Below, piece by piece: positions 20,582 through 31,010 of a DNA stretch of 64,000 nucleotides; position 1 is the first letter of the stretch; each line of letters opens with the position of its first letter. Below the pieces are notes generated by a model. That model was not told where the DNA came from. It was given only the letters and a program-made list of their open reading frames with translations, and ran no database searches. The stretch comes from Cycas panzhihuaensis. Its lineage: Eukaryota; Cycadophyta. Where the stretch lies: positions 73,415,741-73,479,740 of the forward strand of contig CM041465.1 in assembly GCA_023213395.1 (NCBI GenBank). Direction: 5' to 3'. The position numbers and the translations under genes were made by a program.

Positions 20582-21112
20582 TATGAGAAAAGGCCACAGG
20601 ATTAGAGTGCCTAAGACCTATAAAACTAAGATCATGAAGATAGTTCTCCTCTAGTTCTAAATAACATAAAGAGCAAAACTAAGATAAGCAAGATGATACC
20701 AAAGTACGAGGAGGAGGAATTAGTCTTACTCCAAAGAATACCAATTGATTAGCAAAATGGCAGCATAACATTACACTTCAACTCCACGTGTGAGACATGA
20801 GGAGAGGTCTCAATATATAGAGTAACTAAGGTTACCTAACACCGTTGGATGTTTACCAAGTGGAAAACATCTAAGGTGCATGCAATGCATGGCTTGCATG
20901 TCATGCATGAGGGACGTGTCCATTAAGCTCTCAAGTGAGCAAAAAAGCATGAGGGTCCATTTGACCTTTTAGTTACAATGTTATGTCACTAGGATGAAAG
21001 TGGGTGTGCACTTTATCACTTAAGTGACTAGTCACCTTATAAAGTATAAAATAATAAATGAAAGAATAAAAGAATAAAGTACATACTTAACATGTAAACA
21101 TAAGGTTTAACA
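20582..21112 (-). repeat. 5' LTR of element H
   Basis: 531-bp direct repeat of 13585-14115. In plus orientation its first bases are TATGAG where the other copy has TGTGAG, a single change in the terminal dinucleotide. Confidence 0.93.
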
Positions 21113-21117
21113 TACGC

Positions 21118-22792
21118 TGTAGCTCTTTGAAAAATGAACGCAATAGAACTAGTTTCACTAAAAACTGATATGCTAGAGATGAGATACAATGAAAAATGTG
21201 ATAGAGACTCTTTGAATAATAATAAAAGAAACTTTTAATAAAGATTGATGAGCCCCTTAACTAATAAACCCCTTGGTCACGTGAGGGCCAACATGACCGG
21301 TCGCTAGAGTCCAAAGGAGGCTAGGACTTCAAATTATATAAAATATAGTCAAATCTTTTAAAAACAAAAATTATAAAAAGTAACTTATACTGATTTCAAA
21401 TCTACACTTAATACAAGGTCACAAGGACCAAAATGACCGGGGGCTAAAGCAAAAAAGGGGCTAACGCAAATTAAACACCCGTTAGATTTCAAAACGTATT
21501 AAATTAAATTTAATTTAATTTAAACTTTATAAAAGATAAAATATTTTAATACAATATAGTCGCCCATTAATCAATGATAAACATACATAATCAAGTCAAA
21601 AATATCGATCGAAAATCGATTAAATTGATCGATTTACACACTAATAAGGGGCACTCCAAAATTCTCTTAAAAAATATATAAGATATATATATTTATAGTT
21701 TAAAGAAAATGAAAAATAAGGTTGTTAAGAGCGCAACTGATAGACACTAAAGCTGCTTTAAAAAATATCAAATTTTCAATTAGAAGGCAGATCAAACACT
21801 TGCCACAGGGTCGCCAAAATTTATTTTTGAAAAATATATAAATATTATTAAAAAAATGAAGAAAATATAATAAAAAAATTGTTTACCATGTGGCTGATAG
21901 ACTGCGCACAAATAGGCGAGGCTGAGGAGCTTCGATCGGTGAAAAGACGCGGCAAACAATCAAAATAGGCCTTCAGATCTTACAAGTAGGGTGCTACAGA
22001 GTAGAACATAAGATCTGGAAAGAAATATTGAAGAAAATTGATCTAAAAATAAGTCTTTCGAACCCGGACAGTCGTGGAGGGCACACGGTGATGAAGAAGC
22101 TGTACGAATCACAAAGAGCTCAAAAATAGGTTGTGATAGTCCCACTTAGTTTGTATCAAGCTTGCACCACTATCACAAAAGAAACCTAGTGAAAAACAAA
22201 GAGAAAATAAACAAATAAGAGAAGGGCAGTCGAGTTTCATTGCTTAAGCTGAGTAGTCTAGATTCCGGGAGGGAGATCTCTTCATAGGAGTGACAAAATT
22301 TGAAACTGTCAAATCCAGTATGGAGCTAACTCAGAGAGCTTCGAAACGAGTGGTTGCTTGATATGGTTTGGATCACCGTGGAGAACGCGCCAACCTGTAG
22401 AAATCCAAGTTCCTTGCAAAACCTCAGAAAAAAATGAAAAAGGATTAAAATCATGAAAAATATTAGTTGAGATGCTAATATAATGGTTCCAAATGATTGT
22501 TGGTTTGATTATGCTTGCAAGCTCTACACAGATCTAAGAAAATATGAATTATTTTGAGCATATAAATCAAAATAGTCAAATTTTTAACAAAAATATTGTA
22601 AAAACTATTAATAAGCTTTATAAAAATTGAATAAAAACCAATATATTGCTTGCTGTGAATAGTTTTGATAGATCTCCTTTTCAAAATTCAATAGATCTTT
22701 GCTTTGATGCCAAATAAAGCCAAATGATGAAGATTTGAATGTAGTTCAAGATCTAAAATGCTAAATGAAACTAAGTAGGCCAAGATCAAGAT
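21118..22792 (-). other. Non-coding interior of element A, segment 1 (5' leader side)
   Basis: About 1.7 kb between H and the primer site of A. AT-rich, with a short run of alternating TTTAATTTAA-type palindromic sequence near 21505-21525 and no supported coding frame. Confidence 0.65.
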
Positions 22793-22804
22793 GCTTTGAT
22801 ACCA
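22793..22804 (-). other. Primer-binding site of element A
   Basis: Minus-strand TGGTATCAAAGC, one base from the canonical tRNA-Met complement, two bases inside the 5' LTR. Confidence 0.88.
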
Positions 22805-22806
22805 AA

Positions 22807-23134
22807 TGAAGGTTTGAATCAAGGAGACAGAACAGAGTAGTACATCAAGTAATCAATCCATTGTAGCATAAACACAATAATCTTTGTATTCAATCCATCT
22901 TGTGGGAGTACAATATATTTTCAAATATTGGTGGTGTCAAAAGACACCAAGGTTAGTTACCCCTGAAAATATATAGTTTGAGGGAGGAGGGAAACCTCTT
23001 CAACTTCTAAAATTCAAATAACATTAAAATAATATTTAACTCAAGTTAACATTAACCTTACCTAACTTACCTTAATATGTGTGCGCTCACATGTGCAAAA
23101 GGTGGGAGTGGGGTGATGAGCATTAACCCCAACA
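22807..23134 (-). repeat. 5' LTR of element A
   Basis: 328-bp direct repeat of 3-328. The right flank GTTAT is the proposed target duplication. Confidence 0.92.
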
Positions 23135-24021
23135 GTTATTTATACTTTTTAAATATAATTCACCTTGCAGTTACTGAGTGATGTAACACTCATACTTGCG
23201 GTAATTTAAACACTATTTCTCCTTATTTTTCTTAATTACAAACTTCATAAAATGTCTATGAATTGTTGGCTATAGTTTGCCAGATTCACTAAGGCAAGTT
23301 GTAAGTTCTATGTGATGTAATATTTTCCAGTCTTACGAAGACCTATGGGAGTTGTTAAAGGAGAAGACAAGAAGCCAAAATTAGACTCAATTGATGGCAT
23401 TACAAAAGTAACAGCACGACACAACATGACACGGCATGGCATGACAGAACAAGAACCTGGAACACTAGCATTCATTAATTTGCTAGTGGCTGATGAGTTG
23501 ATTACTCATCTTTAATTGTTTGCATATAATGCAAGAAGACTCTTAAGGATTTGTTAGAGTCTTGACACTTGCTTTACTCTTGAAAAATGTCTATGCTCTA
23601 TCTCTCTTCATTTGCAGACATTGAAGAAGATGAGTGAATTATATTGCTGAATTGTGGAGTACATTACTCTTATCAATCTACATGAGACTTATCATAATTT
23701 TGTAACAAGATGTCTACCTCAATCTCTTTCATTTATGAGTTGGGTAGCTTATTGTTGCAGCATGTTGTGTTATGGTTATGATAGTTGAAGTGTTGTGGTG
23801 TTAATAAAAACACCTAACAATTTTATTGAGCAACAAGGCATGGTAGTGACAATAGTGCATAGAATCAAGCACGATATTGTATGCCAGGATTATGACATTT
23901 GGAGAAGCAGGGCAATGGGTGTGATATTCATGCATTGATGATCACAACTAGTATGTACTGCATAATGATGATGAAATTCTCTTTGAGAGCTTTATACAGG
24001 CAACTACAAATGTGCATTGAC

Positions 24022-24374
24022 CACTTAGTTCTGGTTGAGCCTGATCAATAATAGGATGTGGATGACACTTAGTTCTAGTTGATCTTAATCAACGACAGGA
24101 TGTACATTGACCACTTAGTCCTGGTTGATCTCTTGCAATAGTAAACGCTGAATCAACGACAGGATGTGCATATTTGACACTTAATTCTAGTTGAGCCTAA
24201 TCAACAATAAAATGTGGATGACACTTAGTTCTGGTTGAGCCTAATCAACAACACAATGTGGAAGACACTTAGTTCTAGTTGATCTTAATCAACAACAGGA
24301 AATGCATTGACCACTTAGTTCTAGTTGATCTCTTATAGCGGTTAATGCCAAATCAACAACAGGATGTGCATTGG
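24022..24374 (+). repeat. Minisatellite of about seven 44-66-bp units in element J
   Basis: Each unit starts CACTTAGTTCT and contains an inverted pair (GTTGA ... TCAAC) followed by AACAACAGGATGTG or a variant. Short units (about 44-46 bp) alternate with longer ones (about 66 bp) carrying an insert after GATCTCTT. A run of shorter CATAGTTGAGCATGG-like repeats follows to about 24435. Confidence 0.88.
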
Positions 24375-24534
24375 CATAGTTGGAGCATAGCATAGTTGAG
24401 CATGGCAAGTGGAACATGGCATAGTCGAGTTGATGTATTGTCCCTTAAGTTGTGATATTCTCACATAGACTTTGAGTTGTGGGAAGTTTGAGAGACTTAT
24501 GACACTGATGTTTATGATAGGAAATGAACTTAAC

Positions 24535-24546
24535 ATTATGGGAGGG
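24535..24546 (+). other. Polypurine tract of element J
   Basis: ATTATGGGAGGG directly precedes TGTTGGAAAC at 24547, the start of an LTR. Confidence 0.75.
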
Positions 24547-24961
24547 TGTTGGAAACAATGTACATTTCCATTATATGTTCATTTAAGTTCATTTCATTTC
24601 ATGTAATTAGAATATTTTCTCACATAAAATATTTTAAGTGAGAGAATATTCTTAGTTAAAATATTCTTAGTCAAAGTAATTAATGTGTTGGTTAGTAGGA
24701 GTCAAAGATAGTTGAACTATTAAATGTGGTAGCTAATAGCCTACCATATTTTGAGGGAGTTGTTAATTAACCATTATGATATGGTTAAAACTAATTTCTA
24801 TATATATTACATATGTAATCTATATATTATGTACTCTATTATGTTTTCTAATGAGAGAGAGATTGTTGGAGAGTTGTGATACGTTAGTGTATTGTCATCT
24901 CTTGCATGTGCTTTATGCTATGTGTCCTACTCCTATCCACTCTCTTTGAACATACCCAACA
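24547..24961 (+). repeat. 3' LTR of element J
   Basis: Starts TGTTGGAAACAATG after a purine tract and ends near CCCAACA at 24961. The partner LTR is outside the window, so the right boundary is tentative; GAACA at 24952 is an alternative end. Confidence 0.65.
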
Positions 24962-25108
24962 CCAAGCTTTCTCCAATATCAAATTATGACATACAAAACC
25001 ATGTATCAAGTCACAACCTAATGTATCTTTGATTTATTTTCCAACTCAATCCCCTTAATAATGAGGCTTCAATACCGATTGTAATCCAACACTAGCTTTG
25101 ATACCAAT
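24962..25108 (-). other. Leader fragment of element K
   Basis: 147 bp between the LTR end of J and the primer site of K. It probably belongs to K's interior, with J inserted in it. No coding frame. Confidence 0.5.
25095..25106 (-). other. Primer-binding site of element K
   Basis: Minus-strand TGGTATCAAAGC, two bases inside the proposed 5' LTR that starts at 25109. Confidence 0.8.
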
Positions 25109-25363
25109 TGTAGAGAGCCTTTCTCATGAACTACAAATAGAAGCAATAATTCTAGTAGATAATGATATATTTAGAGTTGTGCACCATAGATAATGCTTCT
25201 CAATACTACAAATTACAGTAGATAACATGTATTCACAACAATAAAACCCTTATAAATATCATTAAGGAGAGTTGTATATTATTCATATAGAGATAACAAC
25301 AGTATATGTAAATAATAGGTAACAGTATTAACAAAATAATAACACTTGATACATCATCCAACA
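25109..25363 (-). repeat. 5' LTR of element K
   Basis: On the minus strand it begins TGTTGGATGATG and ends CTCTACA next to the primer site, 255 bp in all. ATATTTATAAGG near 25259-25270 is a plausible TATA box. The partner LTR is not in the window, so the outer boundary rests on the TG...CA rule. Confidence 0.65.
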
Positions 25364-25774
25364 ATGTTGAACCCTCTTCGAGGCGAAAGCGACCCTCGAG
25401 CAGGCACGAGGCCCTAATGGCACATAGCCATTATACTAAACATAACAGAATTCTCCAAGATGATTTACAAATGAGGGATGCTACTCTATTTATAGCCTTT
25501 AAAACCAATATCTTATTTTTCTCTCCAGAAAATTGACTTTATAATAAAATAAAATAAATGATTCTTCTTTTAATTCTTCTAAAAACTGACTTCACCATAA
25601 TAAATTTCCCTTATAAAACTGACTTCCTTTTATTATTTTAAGAATATTACAAGCAAATTGAATAGAATAGAATGGAATTAGAAATAAAACGACTCTCCTT
25701 ATTCTTTGGCTCTTTCTTATTTTAAGTTTGTGCATGTGAGATTGAATGTTTTCCTTGTAGGTTGTCCTCATCAC
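25364..25774 (-). other. LTR-like AT-rich segment of unknown element
   Basis: Contains a GC-rich patch (near 25379-25425) and, on the minus strand, a TATA-like GGCTATAAATAGAG near 25488-25501, an LTR-like arrangement into which K may have inserted. No second copy is visible, so the assignment is open. Confidence 0.35.
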
Positions 25775-27300
25775 TCAATTTTGGTTCACCATGGTATGCT
25801 CATTTCTCCCAAGCACCTCTTTTGCGCACGTCATCATAGTATACATGATAGTTTGATCATATAATAATAAAGTTACTACCCTTATTAGAACTTCCATTTG
25901 TAGGAATTGATCTACTAGTGCACTTGTCATCGCTAATGCTTGATCAACCTTTTGCATTGGTTGCTTATGGTTAGAATGTGTAGTTCTCTTGATTTGTTCT
26001 ATTGAAAGTGCAATCTCCATTGTTTGTTGTTGTTATGCATGTATGGAATTGATCACATTCAGAGCTTCCTAAACACGAGTTTTTTCCTCCCCAGTTCTTC
26101 TTTCTTTACTCTCCTTTTAAACATGGTATAAGTTGGTAGAATTTCATCATTAGAAGTCATTGACCCCTCAATTTCAACTTGGATCACATATTTGTTCTCA
26201 AGTGTGTTATGTTGGGAGCAATGGTCATCATCATGGTTCTTTGGACCACAACATTGACATAAGGTTGTGACAACATTATTTCCCTATTGGGGTAATCTTT
26301 GCTAAAGTGACCTCATAATTTACATTTGAAACACTTGACCATGGGATGTTTTATGAGATCCCTTGGTACTAGTCGTCTAAATGCTCATCCAAAATTTCCT
26401 CCATACATTGATCCAAAAGTTTTGTTAGATTCTTGTTTTGGTAAAAATACATCTCGATCTTATCCCCCTCGTGTTCAAATATCAAATCCACATTCATCTA
26501 TATGGTGGTTATTCATTTTACATATGTGATAGTATTTAAGTACTTGGTTTTTTGGACATTCCATTTCCATGTGCCCTTCCATTTTACATTTGACACACCA
26601 CACTTATCAATGTTCCTTAGGTTGTTGTGTCATATCTTTCATCATCCTTATCAAATCTTCCTATAGTACCTCAATAAAAGTGTTTGATTCTTCTTTTTCA
26701 TCACTTTCTCAAACTTTCATTTGGTGCCATGCTTTTGCCTTGTCTTCTATTTCCAAACTCATTACTCAATCAACTACTTTTTGATAGATGCAGATGGGAC
26801 CACTTGAATTTTCTTCTGTATTTAGGGAGTAAACCTTCTAAAAACCATATTTTTCTTAAACCATTAATAACTTTACTCTCCATTTCTTTATTAAAGTTTT
26901 CAGTTTGGTGTTGTAACTTCTCATAATTTCTTTAGCTTCTTGTTTTAAATTATATATATGATATATAACTTCACTAGTATCTCATAGAAGTCATTTTTTT
27001 TTTTTTCAAATGCCTCTTATAACTCGCTCTATCATGTAAATGACCCTCTTTAAATTCTTTATACCAATCATTTGTTATATCACGTAATGTTGCTAAGGAA
27101 GCTTAGAGTTAGTGACCTTTATCTGTTTCTATGTTTACAATCAAGAACATTTCACATACGTTGCAACGACGTGTCAAATCCTCATTTGCATTTTCGCTAA
27201 AAAATGGTAATTTTTGCTTGCCACCTTTAGGAGTTTCCATGGTTGGTTTACGTTGAGATCTTTGCTTGATTTAACTCCAGAAGTCTTCGTTGTCTAAATT
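25775..27300 (-). pseudogene. Gag of a gypsy-type element (element L) with two zinc knuckles
   Basis: Degraded minus-strand gag. Two CCHC motifs lie in the same frame: CVKCKMEGHMEMEC, intact, at 26597-26556, and CFKCKLxGHFSKDY at 26333-26292, where the last Cys is Tyr and a stop falls in the loop. Upstream (about 27240-26940) a gag-domain-like stretch reads CNVCEMFLIVN then DWYKEFKEGHLHDRASYKRH, resembling the W..FK.....F of retrotransposon gag. Downstream, 26020-25775 is open for 81 codons without a motif I know. Stops are frequent. The primer site and LTR to the right support a gypsy-type element read right to left. Confidence 0.6.
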
Positions 27301-27989
27301 CATCTTTGTGATTAGGATCAACATCTTTGTTATCAACATGTCATTGTTCGTACAATTTACCAAATAGATTCTAACCTTGTTTTCCTTCTCTAGGGCTTAT
27401 CTTTATTTTGAAATTCTTCTTGATAATGTGTACAACAATTACTTACTCACTCCCACTTCCTCTTCTATGTCCTTGAAAACTCAACCATGTAAATGCATCT
27501 GCAATCTCCTTCAACTCTCGATCTTGTCTATGTTCTTGTTCCCAATTTCTCAAAATTTGTCATGGACAATGTATAATTATCCAATCACTCTCTAGTGAAT
27601 GGTCAATTTATCCAACTTTTTGTGTAGTAGCAATGCATGTCACAATTTGTGCAAATTGTCCCAATTGTGGCTGACGATTTGGGTCTTCATCAATTTGCTT
27701 AATGATGCATGGGGATCACTTTGTCCCTGAACTATGTGTTAGTTAAAATTGACCATGATCCAAAATGTTGGTGAGTAATTTCAATCATAGTATCACAATT
27801 TCATCAATGTAATATCTAATAATGTTATGTTTATGTCGTAGCAAGAATACTGTCATTCTTCTAATACCCTCAAGACCTTCTTCTTTTATGCAAATTCGTA
27901 CCAAATCATCCAATGAATGAGGCTTTGTATTTGGGTCTCAAATTGTCATCTATGTTTCTTTGGTAATTCCTCAACCCATTCCATTCCTA
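27301..27989 (-). other. Leader or early gag of element L
   Basis: About 690 bp between the gag core and the primer site. AT-rich, with no coding frame I can support. Confidence 0.4.
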
Positions 27990-28006
27990 GGTCGGCAATG
28001 GCACCA
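27990..28006 (-). other. Primer-binding site of element L
   Basis: Minus-strand TGGTGCCATTGCCGACC resembles the TGGCGCCGTTGCC-type primer sites of plant gypsy elements, not the tRNA-Met site of the copia elements here. It ends 14 bp from the proposed LTR. Confidence 0.7.
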
Positions 28007-28020
28007 AATATTAATTAAAT

Positions 28021-28878
28021 TGTTATGGGTTCCTCTAGGAAGAAAGGGATGGAGGGGTTCCATAATGTAACAAAACTATTATGCAATGATATGTACAAAC
28101 ATCTAACTATTAACAAAGGAGAAGTAATTAATAATTATAATCCTTCATGTATATTAATTTGCCATCAATATATTCTCTTATTATTATATTAAAATATGGT
28201 ACAATGTTCAAGTACAAAATGTACCAGAGTAGATAATCATCTAGTACTAGTTCCGCACCTAGATCTAGTGCTAAGACTCATAACATAGAAAGTGGTTCCT
28301 TATCCTAACACCCAACTCCCTCCCCCAAAATGTGCTTGACTCATTTTAATATACCACATGTTGTGACCCATTGTAATGACCTTTCACACTTAATCATTTG
28401 TTACATATTAAGTAAACATTAATAACAAACATCCTTGTTACATGACATCCCGACGCTTATAGACATAATGTGATCATAACACCCCAACACCTATAATAAA
28501 ATGTGTCCGAACAATTAGTCTTCCAAACCCTAGTCAAAGGTTTGGATCAAATAGTACCCTTAGTGCAAATCCAACTTAGAGAAGTAATTTGTTTAGTATT
28601 GCGAGAAAAATACTGAGTCAAGAATAGAATAACATACAATGTTTTTAATAGAATTAGTCTATCTTTAATAAACTTGCATTCATTCAAAGTTCTTCACTCT
28701 TTGTTGCATGTACAATATATGATACATATATTAATACAGCATTGCACTAGTAACCATTCATTAAGAACTTTGTAACTTTTGGGGACACGTGACACACACT
28801 AAGTAATGACCACATGACTCACCAAAATACCCCTAAGACTTACAAGGACTTGCAACATTATGTTATGACCAAGTAACA
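28021..28878 (-). repeat. 5' LTR of element L
   Basis: Plus-strand sequence from TGTTATGGGTTCC to AAGTAACA, about 858 bp. The left end is set by the primer site, and the right end by the point where the RT reading of element M begins. No partner LTR is visible, so both ends are inferred. Confidence 0.5.
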
Positions 28879-28884
28879 TCCTAA

Positions 28885-29340
28885 ATATACATTAAAGCAA
28901 ACATTAATTCTAATAAGTATGTCATGAATTCATGACATGTGACATTTATCTTCGACAATAATTTTGATCAGTGCTTTGTAGTTGATAGACAAATATAAAA
29001 TTCCATACCTTTTCCTTGCCAATATCACTAAGGCCACATAGGGGCTTTTCTTGTGCATTATAACACCCAACTCTAGTAGTTGTTAGACTAGGATTTTTAT
29101 TTCAGTCTATTGATTATAACTATATTGGTTGGGTTGTGCTATTGCTAGGGGTTGGTTTGTCACTATTTCAATACAATGCTCCATGCCTCTATCTAGCAGT
29201 GGGGCCTTGGATAGGTCCTAAAATACTTGTTTGTGGCCTTGGAAACTCCTTTCAATTTCTATAGCTTGCCCTTTTAAGCCTCTTACCTTTGGAGTGACAT
29301 CTTCAGTTGAGCCATATATTAAGGCTTTTATTTAGTATAA
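28885..29340 (-). pseudogene. Reverse transcriptase N-terminal part of a gypsy element (element M)
   Basis: The minus strand reads GMEHCIEIVTNQPLAIAQ near 29190, then LLELGVIMHKKSPYVALVIL and ARKRYGILYLSINYKALIKI. This follows the gypsy RT opening (H.I.....P......Y, L..G.I..S.SP.A.PV.LV.KKDGSWR.C.DYR.LN) block by block. An in-frame stop lies near 29121. The conserved Lys and Tyr positions are partly kept. The frame ends at the LTR of L at 28879, so the YXDD box is absent. Confidence 0.72.
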
Positions 29341-29488
29341 TGGTGCAATAAGCTAAATGTGGCATTTTCTTAATAACTCTCCTATCTTTGCAATGGTGAT
29401 TTTATTTCATGTACGGTCTATTCAGTTTCATTTTGCATAAATTGCATAAACCCCACATTGTGCTTTATGTGGCTAAAGTTCTTAACTA

Positions 29489-29760
29489 TTATATTCCTAG
29501 GACCAAACCTGCACCTCCTGTGGGTAATGAAAAGCAATAAAAATTTAGCCCATAGTTATCCATATTTAGTTTGATGCCTTTGATTTCTCCATCATGTTGT
29601 AATGCTCTATTACTTGGGATAGACACAATAAAATTTGAGTTACACTCAATGTATAACACCATATAGCATGCCTTTCTAGAATTGTTGAAGTTGTGGGTAA
29701 TTGTTGGGCTATGAGAACCACCACTTTGATCCTCCTTTTGTGTCATACTACTTTTACAAT
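29489..29760 (-). pseudogene. Retropepsin-like protease of element M
   Basis: Minus-strand open frame with THNFNNSRKACYMV, then IPSNRALQHDGEIKGIKLNM and YCFSLPTGGAGLVLGI. This matches the order of gypsy RVP_2 proteases (G.THNFI..., V.VANG......G, F.VLPL.G.DVVLG). The catalytic D(S/T)GA region just upstream is not clean, so activity is unlikely. It lies between gag (right) and RT (left), as expected for minus-strand gypsy order. Confidence 0.6.
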
Positions 29761-31010
29761 GCTTGACTTTGTACTCTTGTTATGGCTACAATATTTATCT
29801 CAAGTTGCTATGCCTCTACTATGTTATCATTTACATTTTTATTTTCTTCTTTAGTCTCTAATTTTGTTGTGTCTTCTATTACTCCAATTGCATATTGTGG
29901 TTTCTATGTCTTCTTGCATGCTTTAGGGTGTGATTTAATGGCTTCTTTTTGTCTCAATTGGAACGTAATCTATCTTCCTTTCCTTTTATCTCTCATTGCT
30001 CTTTTTGTGACAAGTTACTTTCAAATGTCCTTAGTGCTTGTGTATACTTATTTTGTTTCAAGTATTGTTGTTGATAATTTACAATAATTACTGGCCTTCT
30101 TTGTAGAACTATGTCATTGTTGTAAACAACCGATTTTGTGTATTTTATTGTCAAGCCATATTGATGTATTTTTCTAATGTTTTGGGCTTGCATTAGAATC
30201 TCAATGTAAAACTATAATGCTTGTTCTAGTTCAATATCTGCCTTAGCAGCCTCTCGAATTTCTCTATCCATTCTATGACTAGCAATTCCCCTTAGAAGAT
30301 ATGGACAAGTTGGATATGATACAGTTCTCCCCAGTTTGTTGTTGCTTTATTGAGGAAATCTTCTTTGAAGTGTTTGAAGCATTGGCCTCTTTCTACCAAG
30401 ACTTTAAACCAATTGTTTCCCAAGTTAAGGTGTGGCCTTCAAGTTTTTCTAATGCCAAGCATACTTTGTCCAAGTTTGATGCAATGTTCTCATCCAAAAT
30501 GCACCTTCCAATTTGGCTAGCCATTCTTTTAGATTGAGTTGGATGCCAAACCTATATTTAGGAATGTTTATTTCAATTTGACTTTGCATGGGCATGTGTT
30601 ATGTTTTTCTAGAGGTGGTGATTGATCCCATGACCTTGGGCTATGCTCTTATGGCTACCCTTCTACTGCTTTTATTAGTCTCTATAGTTTTGCTATACTA
30701 TCCTACCCTTGCGCGACCACCTTGTTTTTGCTTTTAATTCTTGCAGGTCCATGTGTATCTTCCACTGTTGTTTTTTTATCAGATAGGTTGGAACTTTCAA
30801 CTTCTAAACCTAAGGGTGTTTTCTCAACTATCCTCTTTGATAGCATAGTGCTCTTGTTTGTTTACTTAAGCATCAGGTTTGTGTGTTGCCGTGGGCAATT
30901 ACTACTAAGTTATACTTAACTAGCCATGAATTCAATTGTCAATGACAATGGTCAATCACTATATGTTATAAAGCAAGTAACTCCACCAATTTAGCAAACT
31001 ATATAGTTTG
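29761..31010 (-). pseudogene. Gag region of element M
   Basis: Near 30560-30370 the minus strand reads LKEWLAKLEGAF and, after a frameshift, NIASNLDKVCLALEKLEGHT then LTWETIGLKSW. This fits the gypsy gag pattern (W....E..F......P...KV..A...LEG.A..W). Surrounding frames are broken and no zinc knuckle was found. The right-hand limit is unclear and no 5' LTR or primer site was recognised. Confidence 0.5.

Larger units (their letters stand above)
13585..21112 (-). mobile_element. Element H: Ty1-copia retrotransposon inserted in A (D/E family relative)
   Basis: Two 531-bp LTRs (13585-14115 and 20582-21112) flank a minus-strand copia set. The flanks are TACGT (13580-13584) and TACGC (21113-21117), a 5-bp duplication with one later change. 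The primer site sits left of the right LTR and the purine tract right of the left LTR. About 40 LTR differences by eye (7.5%) make it old. The protein, leader and LTR palindromes match elements D and E, so it is a diverged member of that family. Confidence 0.94.
3..23134 (-). mobile_element. Element A: gag-only LTR retrotransposon carrying nested insertions
   Basis: A 326-bp LTR at 3-328 and a 328-bp LTR at 22807-23134 are direct repeats beginning TGTTGG and ending CTTCA when read on the minus strand. A primer-binding site lies inside the right LTR and a purine tract inside the left one, so the element runs right to left. The right flank is GTTAT, and the two bases visible before the left LTR are AT, which fits a 5-bp target duplication cut by the window edge. 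Once B (1649-12672) and H (13585-21112) are removed, about 3.9 kb of internal sequence remains, in three pieces that rejoin at the B and H target duplications. The only coding relic is a gag-like frame near the 3' end. No protease, integrase or RT was seen. This resembles non-autonomous gag-only (TR-GAG type) elements; that assignment is inference. Confidence 0.88.
23135..24546 (+). mobile_element. Element J: interior of a plus-strand copia-type element, into which A inserted
   Basis: Sequence between A and an LTR with its own purine tract. The first part (about 23340-23780) has gag-like traces in broken frames, for example KKMSELYC and ITLINLHETYHNFV, but no clean ORF. No protease, integrase or RT follows. 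Instead a minisatellite leads straight to the purine tract. The 5' part of the element would lie left of the window, beyond A. The gag assignment is weak. Confidence 0.5.

Noticed and set aside
22692-22706. Second primer-site-like sequence (GCTTTGATGCCA) left of the primer site of A
   Set aside because: It is not next to any LTR end and has an extra mismatch. The site at 22793-22804 abuts the LTR and is sufficient.
24022-24374. CRISPR-like array
   Set aside because: The repeats vary in length and sequence, the spacers are not unique, and the context is plant retrotransposon DNA. It is a minisatellite.
25109-28878. LTR at 25109-25363 and LTR at 28021-28878 as the two ends of one element
   Set aside because: Their sequences and lengths differ and their primer sites are of different types (tRNA-Met against TGGTGCC), so they belong to different elements.
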